From Arcobacter sp. EP1 (GTDB lineage Bacteria; Campylobacterota; Campylobacteria; Campylobacterales; Arcobacteraceae), in the NCBI GenBank assembly GCA_001655195.1, contig LPNY01000042.1, positions 305,951 to 369,950 of the forward strand: a stretch of DNA of 64,000 nt. The letters run 5' to 3'. Below are positions 38,639 to 47,648 of this stretch, in pieces (the first letter of the stretch is position 1; every line of letters starts with the position of its first letter). The notes under the pieces were generated by a model. That model did not search any database and had not been told where the DNA came from. It saw only the letters and a program-made list of their open reading frames with translations. Both the position numbers and the translations under genes were made by a program.

Positions 38639-39505
38639 ATGAGCTTATTTAAATTAATAGGAATATTTCTTTTCTTTACACAGTTAGTTTTTTCACAAGT
38701 TGTTGAATTAAAATTGAATGTTCTCCCTAATAATATTATAGAAACAAAAGTGGAATCAGAAAATGAAATTTTAATTGATATTGTTAACGCAAATAAAGAG
38801 GTTATGGATACTTTTAAAAAAAGAGGTCAAAAATTTCCTTCCGTTATGAAACAACACACAGAAATGAATATTTTAACAGAATCATTTTTAGAGGATAAGT
38901 TTGGAAATTTACCTATAAAAACAGTCATAACTAATAATGAAACGTTTTATATAAATAATGGAAAGAAAATTAAGATTGAGGATGATTCTAATCGTTTAAA
39001 AAATCTGGAAATGAAAATGCTTCAAGATAAAAATGGAAGTATTAAAATTCTTAGAATAGTTTCTAATACTTTAAAAGAACAAGAAAAAAATACTATCACT
39101 AAGATGATGGAGCAACTTTACAAATTACCTTTATCAAATCAAGAGTTTAAAATTGGTGATTCTTTCACGGAGAAGACACCTATGCAAATGCCTATTGAAG
39201 GAATGATAATTGATATGGTACAACACACTAAATATACACTTACAAAGATAGAATCTGGTAAAGCTTATTTTGATGTTGCAGTAAGCTTTGATATGAATTT
39301 TTCTGAAAAACAATTAGAATTAAATTTAGAAATGAACGGCTATGGACTTGGTGAATTAGTTTACGACATAAATAAGCAGCTTGATATAAGTAATAATTTA
39401 ACGACACACTTAAATGCTATTATGGATGCCAAAATATTTAAAATGGATATGAAGATGACTTCAAAATCAATGACAAGAAAGTATATGAAGATTAAAAAAC
39501 TTTAG
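38639..39505 (+). CDS. Secreted protein of unknown function
   Basis: 288 residues, family not recognised. The signal peptide (LFKLIGIFLFFTQLVFS) indicates the periplasm or outer membrane. The rest is hydrophilic, lysine-rich, with a central methionine-rich region (GDSFTEKTPMQMPIEGMIIDM) and repeated MKM/DMKMTS near the C-terminus. No cysteine and no membrane segment. It stands alone between dxs and the DMT gene with A/T-rich gaps on both sides. Confidence 0.75.
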   Translation: MSLFKLIGIFLFFTQLVFSQVVELKLNVLPNNIIETKVESENEILIDIVNANKEVMDTFKKRGQKFPSVMKQHTEMNILTESFLEDKFGNLPIKTVITNNETFYINNGKKIKIEDDSNRLKNLEMKMLQDKNGSIKILRIVSNTLKEQEKNTITKMMEQLYKLPLSNQEFKIGDSFTEKTPMQMPIEGMIIDMVQHTKYTLTKIESGKAYFDVAVSFDMNFSEKQLELNLEMNGYGLGELVYDINKQLDISNNLTTHLNAIMDAKIFKMDMKMTSKSMTRKYMKIKKL

Positions 39506-39603
39506 TATTGATTAAAAGAATTTAATTTAAAAGAATAAAATTATTTATGAATGCAATAATATTTTTAGCTCAAAAAAACTGAATTAATAAAGGTGAATAA
39601 GTT

Positions 39604-40461
39604 TTAATGCTTCCGCTTCAAAAGATAAACCGAATTAATCAACAACGTAACCAAAATAATAGCCCCACCAATAAACGTATTAGATGCTGGAACCTCTTTT
39701 AAGAATATCCACACCCAAATAGGTGCCATGACAGTTTCAATGATCATCAGCAAGCTTACTTCACTTCCGGGTAGGGTTTTTGTTCCTATTCCCATAAGTA
39801 CTCGTGAAACTGGTGAGATAAACATTCCCATGAGTAGAAGTATTAGTAGGGTAGAGATATCTATTTGTAAACTTTGTACAAATAGTGAAGAACCTATCAT
39901 TGAAAAAACTCCCGCAATTGCGGCAATGGAAAAACGGTTTAGCTTTGGGTGTTTAGACAGTATTACAAAAGCACACGAAAAAAACGAGGCACAAACCAAT
40001 GCATAGATATTTCCTAGAAAGTCACCACTTCCTATTTGTGAACCCACAATAAAAAGTAGACCAATAAAGATAAAAAATGAAGCGATATAAATATTCTTGC
40101 CACTTTTTTCTTTATAAAAAAGGTACGCAAAGATAGAGGCAAAGATTGGAGCTGCTGCTAAAATTAGTACCACATTAGCTACAGTGGTTGTTTTAATAGC
40201 ACTAATAAAAAAGATATTTGAAGTTCCAAATAAAAAAGCGGTAAACAACATAACTTTTAGATTGCCTTGGTAGACCGTTAAAATTTTGTGTTTATGTTGT
40301 ATAAAAAGAAAACTATTCAAACTCACAAACATAAATATCCCCACATAAAATGCAAATGTCAGTGAACTAATAGATGTTAGTTTTATAAAAAGAGATTCTA
40401 AACTCATAAGCAAAACCCCCAAAGAGGTTATGATTAAAGCTTTTAAGTGGTTATTACTCAT
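39604..40461 (-). CDS. DMT/EamA-family transporter
   Basis: 285 residues with ten predicted membrane helices in two EamA repeats (first ends near residue 140; second contains SLLMIIETVMAPIWVWIFLKEVP, a typical EamA end). Members export amino acids and metabolites. It is divergent from the GntR gene, sharing a 104-bp promoter region with inverted repeats, so it may belong to the diaminopropionate cluster, for example as an exporter. Substrate unknown. Confidence 0.85.
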   Translation of the reverse strand: MSNNHLKALIITSLGVLLMSLESLFIKLTSISSLTFAFYVGIFMFVSLNSFLFIQHKHKILTVYQGNLKVMLFTAFLFGTSNIFFISAIKTTTVANVVLILAAAPIFASIFAYLFYKEKSGKNIYIASFFIFIGLLFIVGSQIGSGDFLGNIYALVCASFFSCAFVILSKHPKLNRFSIAAIAGVFSMIGSSLFVQSLQIDISTLLILLLMGMFISPVSRVLMGIGTKTLPGSEVSLLMIIETVMAPIWVWIFLKEVPASNTFIGGAIILVTLLINSVYLLKRKH

Positions 40462-40487
40462 AATTTATGCCAATATTAAATTTTCAA

Positions 40488-40519
40488 AAATATACTCTAA
40501 ATATATTTAAAGTATATTT
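40488..40519. promoter_or_regulatory. Inverted repeat in DMT/gntR divergent promoter
   Basis: AAATATACT at 40488-40496 and AGTATATTT at 40511-40519 form an inverted repeat around a second perfect palindrome TAAATATATTTA (40498-40509). AGTATAT is repeated before the TRAP binding-protein gene at 41325-41331 and 41347-41353. It is a candidate operator of the GntR regulator. Confidence 0.45.
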
Positions 40520-40565
40520 AAAAGAGAATATTTTATAATATCTTTAATATATGTGGGAGTTTATT

Positions 40566-41207
40566 ATGAAAAGTAAATTAAAAAAGGACAAAAACAAAAC
40601 CATGACCGAACAGGTCTACGAAAAACTTGAAGATTTGATTGTTTTTTGTGAGATTGAGCCCGGAACGGTTTTAACTGAAGCTGAGATTTCAGAGATGGTA
40701 GGAGCAGGACGAACACCTGTACGAGAAGCCCTACGACTCTTAGCCAATGAGTCATTGGTAAGTATCTCTCGAATTGGAATCTTGATACCTGAGATGAGCG
40801 GTAGTACGCAACTAAAACTTTTAGAAGTACGACGTGCGATTTTACACCTGTGTGTTGATAAAGCTATTGATCGTTTAACAGAGTTAGATAAAAAATCGAT
40901 TCAAGAGTTACTTGATATTGTTGATGAGCAAGATGATGTAGAATTTTTATACTGGTTAAAACGGCGACACAAAGTATTAGCAAATTGTTCAAAGAATCCA
41001 TTTATTTATGAAGAGTTACGAAATGTCCAAGGACTCTCTCATCGTTTCTGGTACTTTTATGCTAAGAAAGAGGACCATAGCGATGGACAGCGACTCCATA
41101 AAGCAATATTAGAAGCTGTATTGATTCAAGATAAACAAAAAGCGAAAGAGACTGTAAATGAGCTACTTGATTACTTAGAAGAGTTCGTTCGTATCCATTC
41201 TATTTAA
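40566..41207 (+). CDS. GntR-family (FadR/FCD) transcriptional regulator
   Basis: 213 residues from the ATG at 40566, which has GGGAG eight bases upstream; an earlier in-frame ATG at 40551 has none. N-terminal winged helix (TMTEQVYEKLEDLI, LTEAEISEMVGAGRTPVREALRLLANESLV) is the GntR signature. The C-terminal helical FCD ligand-binding domain has the metal/ligand histidines in RRHKVLA and LHKAILEAV. It probably controls the TRAP-catabolic genes in response to the imported compound. Confidence 0.9.
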   Translation: MKSKLKKDKNKTMTEQVYEKLEDLIVFCEIEPGTVLTEAEISEMVGAGRTPVREALRLLANESLVSISRIGILIPEMSGSTQLKLLEVRRAILHLCVDKAIDRLTELDKKSIQELLDIVDEQDDVEFLYWLKRRHKVLANCSKNPFIYEELRNVQGLSHRFWYFYAKKEDHSDGQRLHKAILEAVLIQDKQKAKETVNELLDYLEEFVRIHSI

Positions 41208-41214
41208 CACCTAG

Positions 41215-41240
41215 CCCTAATCTAAACAGTAGATTAGGGT
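41215..41240 (+). terminator. Terminator after gntR gene
   Basis: Perfect 10-bp stem CCCTAATCTA / TAGATTAGGG, loop AACAG, followed by TTCTTT. It isolates the regulator from the TRAP operon. Confidence 0.75.
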
Positions 41241-41370
41241 TCTTTACTACATATTCAACCTAATACATACAAATTCTAAATAGGAATATAATTAGGTATA
41301 AAAGAAAATATAGAATATTTTCTCAGTATATCTAGAATATATCTTAAGTATATTTTAAGTTATTGAAGCG

Positions 41371-41376
41371 TATACT
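41371..41376 (+). promoter_or_regulatory. -10 element of the TRAP operon
   Basis: TATACT 32 bp before the binding-protein start. Upstream lie the AGTATAT repeats shared with the gntR promoter. Confidence 0.5.
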
Positions 41377-41407
41377 TTCAATATATAAACTTAGAAAAGG
41401 ACAAAAT

Positions 41408-42460
41408 ATGTTAAGAAATAAACTATTAGCGACAGCATGTGCTTTAGTATTAGGAACGGTTAGTTTAAGTGCAGAAACGTGGAAATTTGCAAGTGAAGAG
41501 GCTAAAAAAGATGTTCAAGACATTTATGCACAAGAGTTTGCAAAAGTGGTTAAAAAAGAGTCTAAGGGAAAAATTAAAGTTAGAATCTATTACTACGGAC
41601 AACTTGGTGGTGAAAATGATATCGTTGAGTTAACATCAAATGGTTCAATTCAATTTGTATCTGTAGGAACGGGTCACTTAGGTTCATACGTACCAGAAGT
41701 TCAAGCAATCTCTATTCCATACGTATTAACAAACAATGAAGACGCAGCTTACGAAGTATTAACAACAAGTAAAACAATTTATAATGATTTAGCATCTAAA
41801 TTTGAAGACAAAAACTTAAAACTATTATCAATGATTTCTGAAGGTGAAATGGCTTGGGGTGCAAACAAACCAATTCGAACACCAGAAGATTTTGCAGGTC
41901 AAAAAATTAGAACATTTACATCTACAATTCCAGTTGAAACTTACAAAGCATTTGGTGCAGTTCCAACACCACTATCATGGGGTGAAGTTTACTCTTCTTT
42001 ACAGTTAGGAACAGTTGATGGTATGGTAAACCCAATGTACTTTATCTATAACGCTAAATGGCACATGGTACAAAAATATATTATGTTCCCAGGTCAACAA
42101 CCATACATTGGAACTATTTCAACAAATGCAAAATGGTTTGCTAAACAAAGTCCAGAAAAGCAAGCGATTATCAAAAAAGCGATTGCATCGGCAAACAAAG
42201 CGGCATTTGAGTATCAAAAAAGAATCAACAAAGAAAACACTGAAAAGATGTTAAAAGAGAATCCAGAGTTAAAACTGATTACATTAACAGCTGATGAGCG
42301 AGCACGATTCAAAGAGTTAAGTATGTCTTTACATGGAACATTCTTAGACGTTGTGGCAAAAGCATACAATGATGAGAAAAAAGACCAAGCTAAAGCAGAC
42401 GCTAAAAAAATCTTAAACAATTTAATTTCTGAAGTAAAAGTAGCAGAAGCAAAACACTAA
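41408..42460 (+). CDS. TRAP transporter solute-binding protein (DctP family)
   Basis: 350 residues. Signal peptide (KLLATACALVLGTVSLSAE). DctP motifs: YYGQLGGENDIVELTSNG, AFGAVPTPLSWGEVYSSLQLGTVDGM with the conserved QTGVVDG-like block. The arginine in IRTFTS should bind a carboxylate, as in most DctP proteins. The ATG at 41408 is chosen because it gives a proper signal peptide and has AAAGGA before it; a 15-codon longer frame does not. First gene of the import operon. Ligand unknown. Confidence 0.92.
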   Translation: MLRNKLLATACALVLGTVSLSAETWKFASEEAKKDVQDIYAQEFAKVVKKESKGKIKVRIYYYGQLGGENDIVELTSNGSIQFVSVGTGHLGSYVPEVQAISIPYVLTNNEDAAYEVLTTSKTIYNDLASKFEDKNLKLLSMISEGEMAWGANKPIRTPEDFAGQKIRTFTSTIPVETYKAFGAVPTPLSWGEVYSSLQLGTVDGMVNPMYFIYNAKWHMVQKYIMFPGQQPYIGTISTNAKWFAKQSPEKQAIIKKAIASANKAAFEYQKRINKENTEKMLKENPELKLITLTADERARFKELSMSLHGTFLDVVAKAYNDEKKDQAKADAKKILNNLISEVKVAEAKH

Positions 42461-42501
42461 TTAAAAGTCCTCCTCGTCTTTTTCAAAGGGGAGGCTTTTA
42501 A
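42461..42501 (+). repeat. Hairpin after TRAP binding-protein gene
   Basis: TTAAAAG-T-CCTCC pairs with GGAGG-CTTTTAA (one bulged base), loop of 16. It lies between the binding-protein gene and the rest of the operon, and probably lowers downstream expression or stabilises the upstream message. Confidence 0.6.
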
Positions 42502-42511
42502 AGGATAGAAT

Positions 42512-43279
42512 ATGAAAATCAAAATAGCAAATAGCGAACTCAATAACAAAATTTCTCACAATGGAAAAATAGGTTTAATACTTCTTGCAACTGATCAAAT
42601 AACACTTTATGAATTTGATGCAATATTAAAAGATACTGGAATTTTATGTTTCCCTTCACGAGTACAGATGGATTCTGTGGAATTGACCCCAGAAGTATTA
42701 ATGGCAATTAAAAATGAACTCAGTGGAGCAGCAAATACAATTTTGCCAGGGCTTACTTTGGATGTGGTTGCCTTTTCATGTACTTCAGCATCTATGACAA
42801 TTGGTGAAGATGAAGTTGCAAGAATTATTAAACAAAGCGATGAAAACAGAGAGATTAAAGAGGTAACCAATCCTTACTCTGCAACAAAAAATGCTTGTGA
42901 GTTTTTAAACGTCAATGAGTTAGGTGTTATAACGCCTTATAGTCTTGAGGTAACGCAAGGAATTATTGATGGAATGGAACCTAATATTAAAACGATTAGT
43001 GCCGCAACATTCAATAATCCTAATGATAATCTAGTACCTAGTATCACTCCTGAATCAATAAAAGAGGCCGTTATTGAAATGGCAAAAGATGAAAATATTA
43101 AAACCATTTTTGTTTCATGTACCAACTTAAATATCTGTCGATACATTGATGAACTGGAAAAGAGTACAGGAAAAATGATTTTAACAAGTAACCAAGTTAT
43201 GGCTTGGGATATTCTAAGATTAGCTAACTATAAAGAGTCAATTTATGGCTTTGGTTCACTCTTGGAGAAAGAGAGATAG
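42512..43279 (+). CDS. Asp/Glu racemase-fold protein, maleate isomerase/EutA-like
   Basis: 255 residues of the Asp/Glu racemase superfamily, closest by motif to maleate cis-trans isomerases and arylmalonate decarboxylases. Two potential catalytic cysteines lie in equivalent half-domains: Cys90 (AFSCTSAS) and Cys203 (VSCTNLN). In ectoine catabolism loci the gene eutA encodes such a protein. Here it sits between the TRAP binding protein and TRAP membrane genes. I infer stereochemical conversion of a substrate or intermediate, possibly D/L-diaminopropionate, but the reaction is not shown. Confidence 0.82.
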   Translation: MKIKIANSELNNKISHNGKIGLILLATDQITLYEFDAILKDTGILCFPSRVQMDSVELTPEVLMAIKNELSGAANTILPGLTLDVVAFSCTSASMTIGEDEVARIIKQSDENREIKEVTNPYSATKNACEFLNVNELGVITPYSLEVTQGIIDGMEPNIKTISAATFNNPNDNLVPSITPESIKEAVIEMAKDENIKTIFVSCTNLNICRYIDELEKSTGKMILTSNQVMAWDILRLANYKESIYGFGSLLEKER

Positions 43280-43280
43280 T

Positions 43281-43832
43281 ATGAAAAATATATTAGCAAA
43301 AGTCAATTCTATCACCGCCAAAATAGAGAAAGTAGTTTTATCTTTATCTATTATGTTTATGATGATTAATACAACAGCAAATGCTTTAGGAAGGTATATC
43401 TTCAATCAAAGTATATACTTTTCTGAGGAATTAAATCAGTTCTTGATGATATCAGTGACCTTTATTGGATTAACTTATGCAGTTAGAAATGGTAGAAATA
43501 TTCGTATGACGGCTATTTATGATTCCTTGTCCCATAAAAAGAAGAAATTACTGATGATTATGATTGCAATTACAACATCCATGTTGATGTTTTTATTAGC
43601 TTACGAAGCCTATGTTTATGTGATGCAGTTAAAAGAGATAAACCGACAAAGCCCAGCACTACAAATACAGGTCTATTTAGTTTATATGATTGTACCAGTT
43701 GGGTTTTTTATGGCTGGTATTCAGTTCTTTATTCGATTTGTACAAAACTTATTACATGAGGAGATTTATCTCTCTTATGATGTCATAGAAGAGAAAGATT
43801 GTGACTCAACAATAGGAGATCAAGCATGTTAG
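43281..43832 (+). CDS. TRAP transporter small membrane subunit (DctQ)
   Basis: 183 residues from the ATG one base after the preceding stop, with four membrane helices. NALGRYIFNQSIYFSEELNQFLMI is the DctQ signature (N..R..F......EE). The stop overlaps the DctM start. Confidence 0.9.
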   Translation: MKNILAKVNSITAKIEKVVLSLSIMFMMINTTANALGRYIFNQSIYFSEELNQFLMISVTFIGLTYAVRNGRNIRMTAIYDSLSHKKKKLLMIMIAITTSMLMFLLAYEAYVYVMQLKEINRQSPALQIQVYLVYMIVPVGFFMAGIQFFIRFVQNLLHEEIYLSYDVIEEKDCDSTIGDQAC

Positions 43833-45163
43833 AATTTTTACAAAATGTTATAAATGGAGAGCTTGATGTTTATGTGATTACATTTACGCTGTTAACCGTG
43901 ATGGTAATCTTACTCTTTTTGAGTTTTCCAATGGTGGTTCCTTTAACAGTGGCCACAATGATAGGTTTTTTACATTTTTCAGATTTGCCTTTACAAAACA
44001 TAATTCAGCAGATGATTACAGGAATTACACCTAATGCGTTAGTGGCCATTCCTATGTTTATTTTTGCCGCAGACATTATGACCCGTGGGCATACAGCCAA
44101 TAGGCTTTTGGATTTAATTGAAGTATTTATTGGACACTACAAAGGTGGTTTACCAATAACAACCTGTTTAGCCTGTACTCTGTTTGGTTCAGTTTCAGGT
44201 TCAACACAAGCTACAGTTGTTTCTGTGGGAACAATTATGCGGCCAAAACTTTTAAAAGCAGGATACAAAGATAGTTTTGTATTAGGATTGATTATTAATG
44301 CCAGTGATATTGCATGGTTAATTCCACCTAGTATTGGACTGATTTTATATGGTGTTTTAGCCAATGCCAATATTGCTGAACTCTTTATTGCAGGTATTGG
44401 ACCTGGACTTGTATTAGCGGGTTTATTTTCTGTGTACTGTTATATCTATTCAGTGATTCACCAAGATGATATCAAACTAGCTCCAAAAGTTGATTGGGGT
44501 GCACGATTTAAAGCGGTGAAAAAAGCTATTTTACCAATGGGTTTTCCTGTATTAATTGTAGGTGGAATCTACAGTGGTGCTTTTACGCCAACAGAAGCTG
44601 CAGCATTTTCAGTGTTATACGCCATTATCTTAGAAGTGATTATTTATAGAAAACTAAACTTTAGTGACTTAATTGATTCTTCTTTAAGTACGGGGCTTAT
44701 TACCGCAGTTGTATTTATACTTGTTGGTGCAGGTCAAGCATTCTCGTGGTATATCTCATTTGAGATGATTCCTCAAGAGTTACTTGGCACACTAAATCTT
44801 GAAGATGCAAGTCCTGAGTTTATACTTTTTGTTATCTCAGTAGCCTTTGTCATTGGATGTATGTTTGTGGATTCAATTGTGGTACTGCTTGTGCTAACAC
44901 CAGTATTTATGCCAATCATTGATAGTTCAGGAATTGACCCCGTTTTAGTGGGAGTAGTGATTACGTTACAAATGGCAATTGGTTCAGCAACACCACCATT
45001 TGGATGTGACATATTTACAGCTATTGCTGTGTTCAAAAAGTCATATATGCAAGTCATTAGTGGAATTTTCCCATTCTTCTTAATACTTATGTTGATGTCA
45101 GCGATTTTAATATTCTTCCCTGATACAGCACTGTTCTTAAGAGATATAGCATTTGACAAATAA
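43826..45163 (+). CDS. TRAP transporter large membrane subunit (DctM)
   Basis: 445 residues with about 12-13 helices. Typical DctM stretches: AIPMFIFAADIM, ACTLFGSVSGSTQATVVSVGTIM, INASDIAWLIPPS and the C-terminal IGSATPPFG. It imports the DctP ligand with sodium. Confidence 0.93.
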   Translation: MLEFLQNVINGELDVYVITFTLLTVMVILLFLSFPMVVPLTVATMIGFLHFSDLPLQNIIQQMITGITPNALVAIPMFIFAADIMTRGHTANRLLDLIEVFIGHYKGGLPITTCLACTLFGSVSGSTQATVVSVGTIMRPKLLKAGYKDSFVLGLIINASDIAWLIPPSIGLILYGVLANANIAELFIAGIGPGLVLAGLFSVYCYIYSVIHQDDIKLAPKVDWGARFKAVKKAILPMGFPVLIVGGIYSGAFTPTEAAAFSVLYAIILEVIIYRKLNFSDLIDSSLSTGLITAVVFILVGAGQAFSWYISFEMIPQELLGTLNLEDASPEFILFVISVAFVIGCMFVDSIVVLLVLTPVFMPIIDSSGIDPVLVGVVITLQMAIGSATPPFGCDIFTAIAVFKKSYMQVISGIFPFFLILMLMSAILIFFPDTALFLRDIAFDK

Positions 45164-45195
45164 AGATTAAAAATAAAAAAATAAAAGGAAGACCA

Positions 45196-46407
45196 ATGTT
45201 AAACAATTTTAAAAAATATTTAGACCAAACAGAATTTTTCGATAACTCTAGTAATACAGAAATAAATGAATATAAACACCAAGAAATCCTAAGTTTAGAA
45301 GGATTTAGAAGAGCATCAAAAGAGATCACCTCATGGAATGAGTATAAAGAAACACCCTTAGTCTCTTTAGCTGAGTTAGCACAACAAACAGGAGTTGCAA
45401 AACTTCTTTATAAGAATGAACACTTTAGATTTTCTCTTAAAAGCTTTAAAGCTTTAGGTGGAGCGTACGCGGTTGCAAATTTACTCATTGGGCAGTTAAA
45501 AGAGCGAGGAATAGAGGCAAACTCTGAGGATTTACTTTCTGGAAAGTACAAAGAGATTACTAGTAAAATAACCGTTTCATGTGCAACGGATGGAAATCAC
45601 GGAAAATCAGTTGCGTGGGGAGCCTCTATTTTTGGATGTAATTGTGAAATTTTTATTCATGACCATGTGAGTGTTAAACGAGAAGAAGAGATTGGTAAAT
45701 ATGGCGCAATTATGCACAGAGTTCAAGGAAACTATGATGACTCAGTTCATGAGGCCGCAAATGTAGCTAGCCAAAAAGGATTCTTTACGGTTTCTGATAC
45801 CTCTTATGAAGGGTACACGGATGTTCCAAAAGATGTTATGCAAGGTTATACTGTTATGGTTGATGAAACCTTACGACAAATGGATGAGAAACCAACCCAT
45901 GTATTTTTACAAGGTGGTGTTGGTGGTATGGCTGCTGCTGTAGTTTCATTTATGCATGAAACTTACGGTGAAGAATTACCAATCATTGTTATGATTGAAC
46001 CAATAAATGCAGATTGTCTGTTACAAAGTGCTAAAAATGGAAAACCAACGGTTGTACATGGTAGTTTAGATACGGTTATGGCAGGTCTTTCTTGCGGTGA
46101 AATCTCAATTCTAGCTTGGCAAATTTTAGAACATACGACAAAAGGGTTTTTCTCAATTCCCGATGAACCAATTGCAGAGGTTATGAGATATTTAGCAAGC
46201 TTAGAAGAGCCAGTTGTTGCAGGTGAGTCTGCTGTTGCTGGACTTGCAGGGTTTATGATTACTCAGTTTGATGAAAACTATAAAAAAGCATTAGATATTG
46301 ATGAAAATTCTCGTATTCTTTTCTTTGGGACAGAGGGTGATACCGATGCAGATATTTACAAAAAGATGGTTGGAAAAAGTTCTGACGAGGTTTTAAAAAA
46401 GATATAA
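45196..46407 (+). CDS. dpaL: 2,3-Diaminopropionate ammonia-lyase
   Basis: 403-residue fold-type II PLP enzyme, matching the E. coli YgeX family. It converts 2,3-diaminopropionate to pyruvate and two ammonia. PLP lysine Lys85 in FRFSLKSFKALGG; PLP-binding block CATDGNHGKSVAW; GGVGGMAAAV phosphate loop; FGTEGDTDADIY at the C-terminus is diagnostic of the family. Followed 7 bases later by a YgeY-type gene, the same pair as E. coli ygeXY. AAGGAAG ribosome site. Confidence 0.9.
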   Translation: MLNNFKKYLDQTEFFDNSSNTEINEYKHQEILSLEGFRRASKEITSWNEYKETPLVSLAELAQQTGVAKLLYKNEHFRFSLKSFKALGGAYAVANLLIGQLKERGIEANSEDLLSGKYKEITSKITVSCATDGNHGKSVAWGASIFGCNCEIFIHDHVSVKREEEIGKYGAIMHRVQGNYDDSVHEAANVASQKGFFTVSDTSYEGYTDVPKDVMQGYTVMVDETLRQMDEKPTHVFLQGGVGGMAAAVVSFMHETYGEELPIIVMIEPINADCLLQSAKNGKPTVVHGSLDTVMAGLSCGEISILAWQILEHTTKGFFSIPDEPIAEVMRYLASLEEPVVAGESAVAGLAGFMITQFDENYKKALDIDENSRILFFGTEGDTDADIYKKMVGKSSDEVLKKI

Positions 46408-46414
46408 GGAATAG

Positions 46415-47647
46415 ATGATGGAAAAAATATTTGAAGGTATTCCTTTTGAACAAATCAAAGAGAGAGCAGATTTTTATAAAGAGGATATTTATCGATTTAC
46501 GCGAGACTTAGTACGATGTCCAGGTGGTTCCGGTGATGAATCAAAAGCGGCTCAATGTACCATTGATGAGATGAAAAAATTGGGCTTTAGCAAAATAGAC
46601 ATTGATCCAATGGGAAATATCTTAGCCTATATTGGAACAGGTAAACATCTTGTTGCCATGGATGGACATTTGGATGTTGTGGGTGCTGGAAACCTTGATA
46701 ACTGGGATTATGACCCTTATGAAGGTTTTGAAGATGAGAATCGAATCATAGGACGAGGAACAACAGATATGAAAGGTGCGATAGCATCTATTGTATATGC
46801 CGCTAAAATTATCACTGATTTAGATATTAGAGATGATTTTACACTATTGGTATCAGCTTCTGTTGCCGAAGAAGATTGTGATGGATTATCATGGAAGTAT
46901 ATGATTGAAGAGCAAAATATTAGACCTGAATTTGTTCTTTTAGCAGAACCTAGTGATGGAAAAATTTGTCGAGCGCAAAAGGGACGAATGGAAATTTCTG
47001 TGACGACTTATGGAACATCAGCCCACGGCTCAATTCCTCATACTGGTGATAATGCTATTTATAAAATGTCAGGGATTTTACAAGAGTTGAGAGCTCTCAA
47101 TGAAAATTTACTTATTGATGACTTACTTGGAAAGGGATGTTTAACAGTTTCTGAAATCACATCAACCTCACCATCACGGTGTGCAGTATCTGATTCGTGT
47201 ACAATCTCTATTGATAGACGTTTGACTTGGGGTGAAAAACCAGAAGATGCCCTACAAGAAATCAGAAACCTACCGGCAGTTAAAATGGCAGATGCGCAAG
47301 TTTCTATTTATAACTATGATGAACCATCATATACAGGGTTAGAATATGGACAAGAGTGTTCTTTTAAACCATGGAAAATGGAAGAGACTCATGATGTGAC
47401 ACAAAGTGTTGCAAAGGCTTATAAAGAGTTATTTAAGGAGGATGCAGTAATTGATATTTGGCCATTTTCAACCAATGGTGTATCTATTATGGGTGAACAT
47501 AATATTCCTGTTATTGGATATGGACCTGGGGAATTGAAATTTGCCCATGCTCCAAATGAAGAAGTAAAAAAAGCAGACCTGATTTTATGTACTGCATTAT
47601 ATGCGGCAATTCCTTCAGTGTATGTGAGAATGTTAGAAGGTAAGTAA
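46415..47647 (+). CDS. M20-family hydrolase of YgeY type
   Basis: 410 residues. Strong resemblance to E. coli YgeY: IDPMGN, SPSRCAVSDSCTISIDRRLTWGE, FSTNGVSIMG and the end APNEEVKKADLI. M20 metal ligands: His/Asp in MDGHLDVV, Asp in RGTTDMKG, Glu pair in AEEDCDG, Glu in AEPSD and the C-terminal His in FAHAPNE. YgeY-type enzymes are thought to be amide or peptide hydrolases; the true substrate is unknown. Here probably a deacylase or dipeptidase that releases the diamino acid for DpaL. ATGATG at the start leaves a one-codon ambiguity. Confidence 0.88.
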   Translation: MMEKIFEGIPFEQIKERADFYKEDIYRFTRDLVRCPGGSGDESKAAQCTIDEMKKLGFSKIDIDPMGNILAYIGTGKHLVAMDGHLDVVGAGNLDNWDYDPYEGFEDENRIIGRGTTDMKGAIASIVYAAKIITDLDIRDDFTLLVSASVAEEDCDGLSWKYMIEEQNIRPEFVLLAEPSDGKICRAQKGRMEISVTTYGTSAHGSIPHTGDNAIYKMSGILQELRALNENLLIDDLLGKGCLTVSEITSTSPSRCAVSDSCTISIDRRLTWGEKPEDALQEIRNLPAVKMADAQVSIYNYDEPSYTGLEYGQECSFKPWKMEETHDVTQSVAKAYKELFKEDAVIDIWPFSTNGVSIMGEHNIPVIGYGPGELKFAHAPNEEVKKADLILCTALYAAIPSVYVRMLEGK

Positions 47648-47648
47648 T

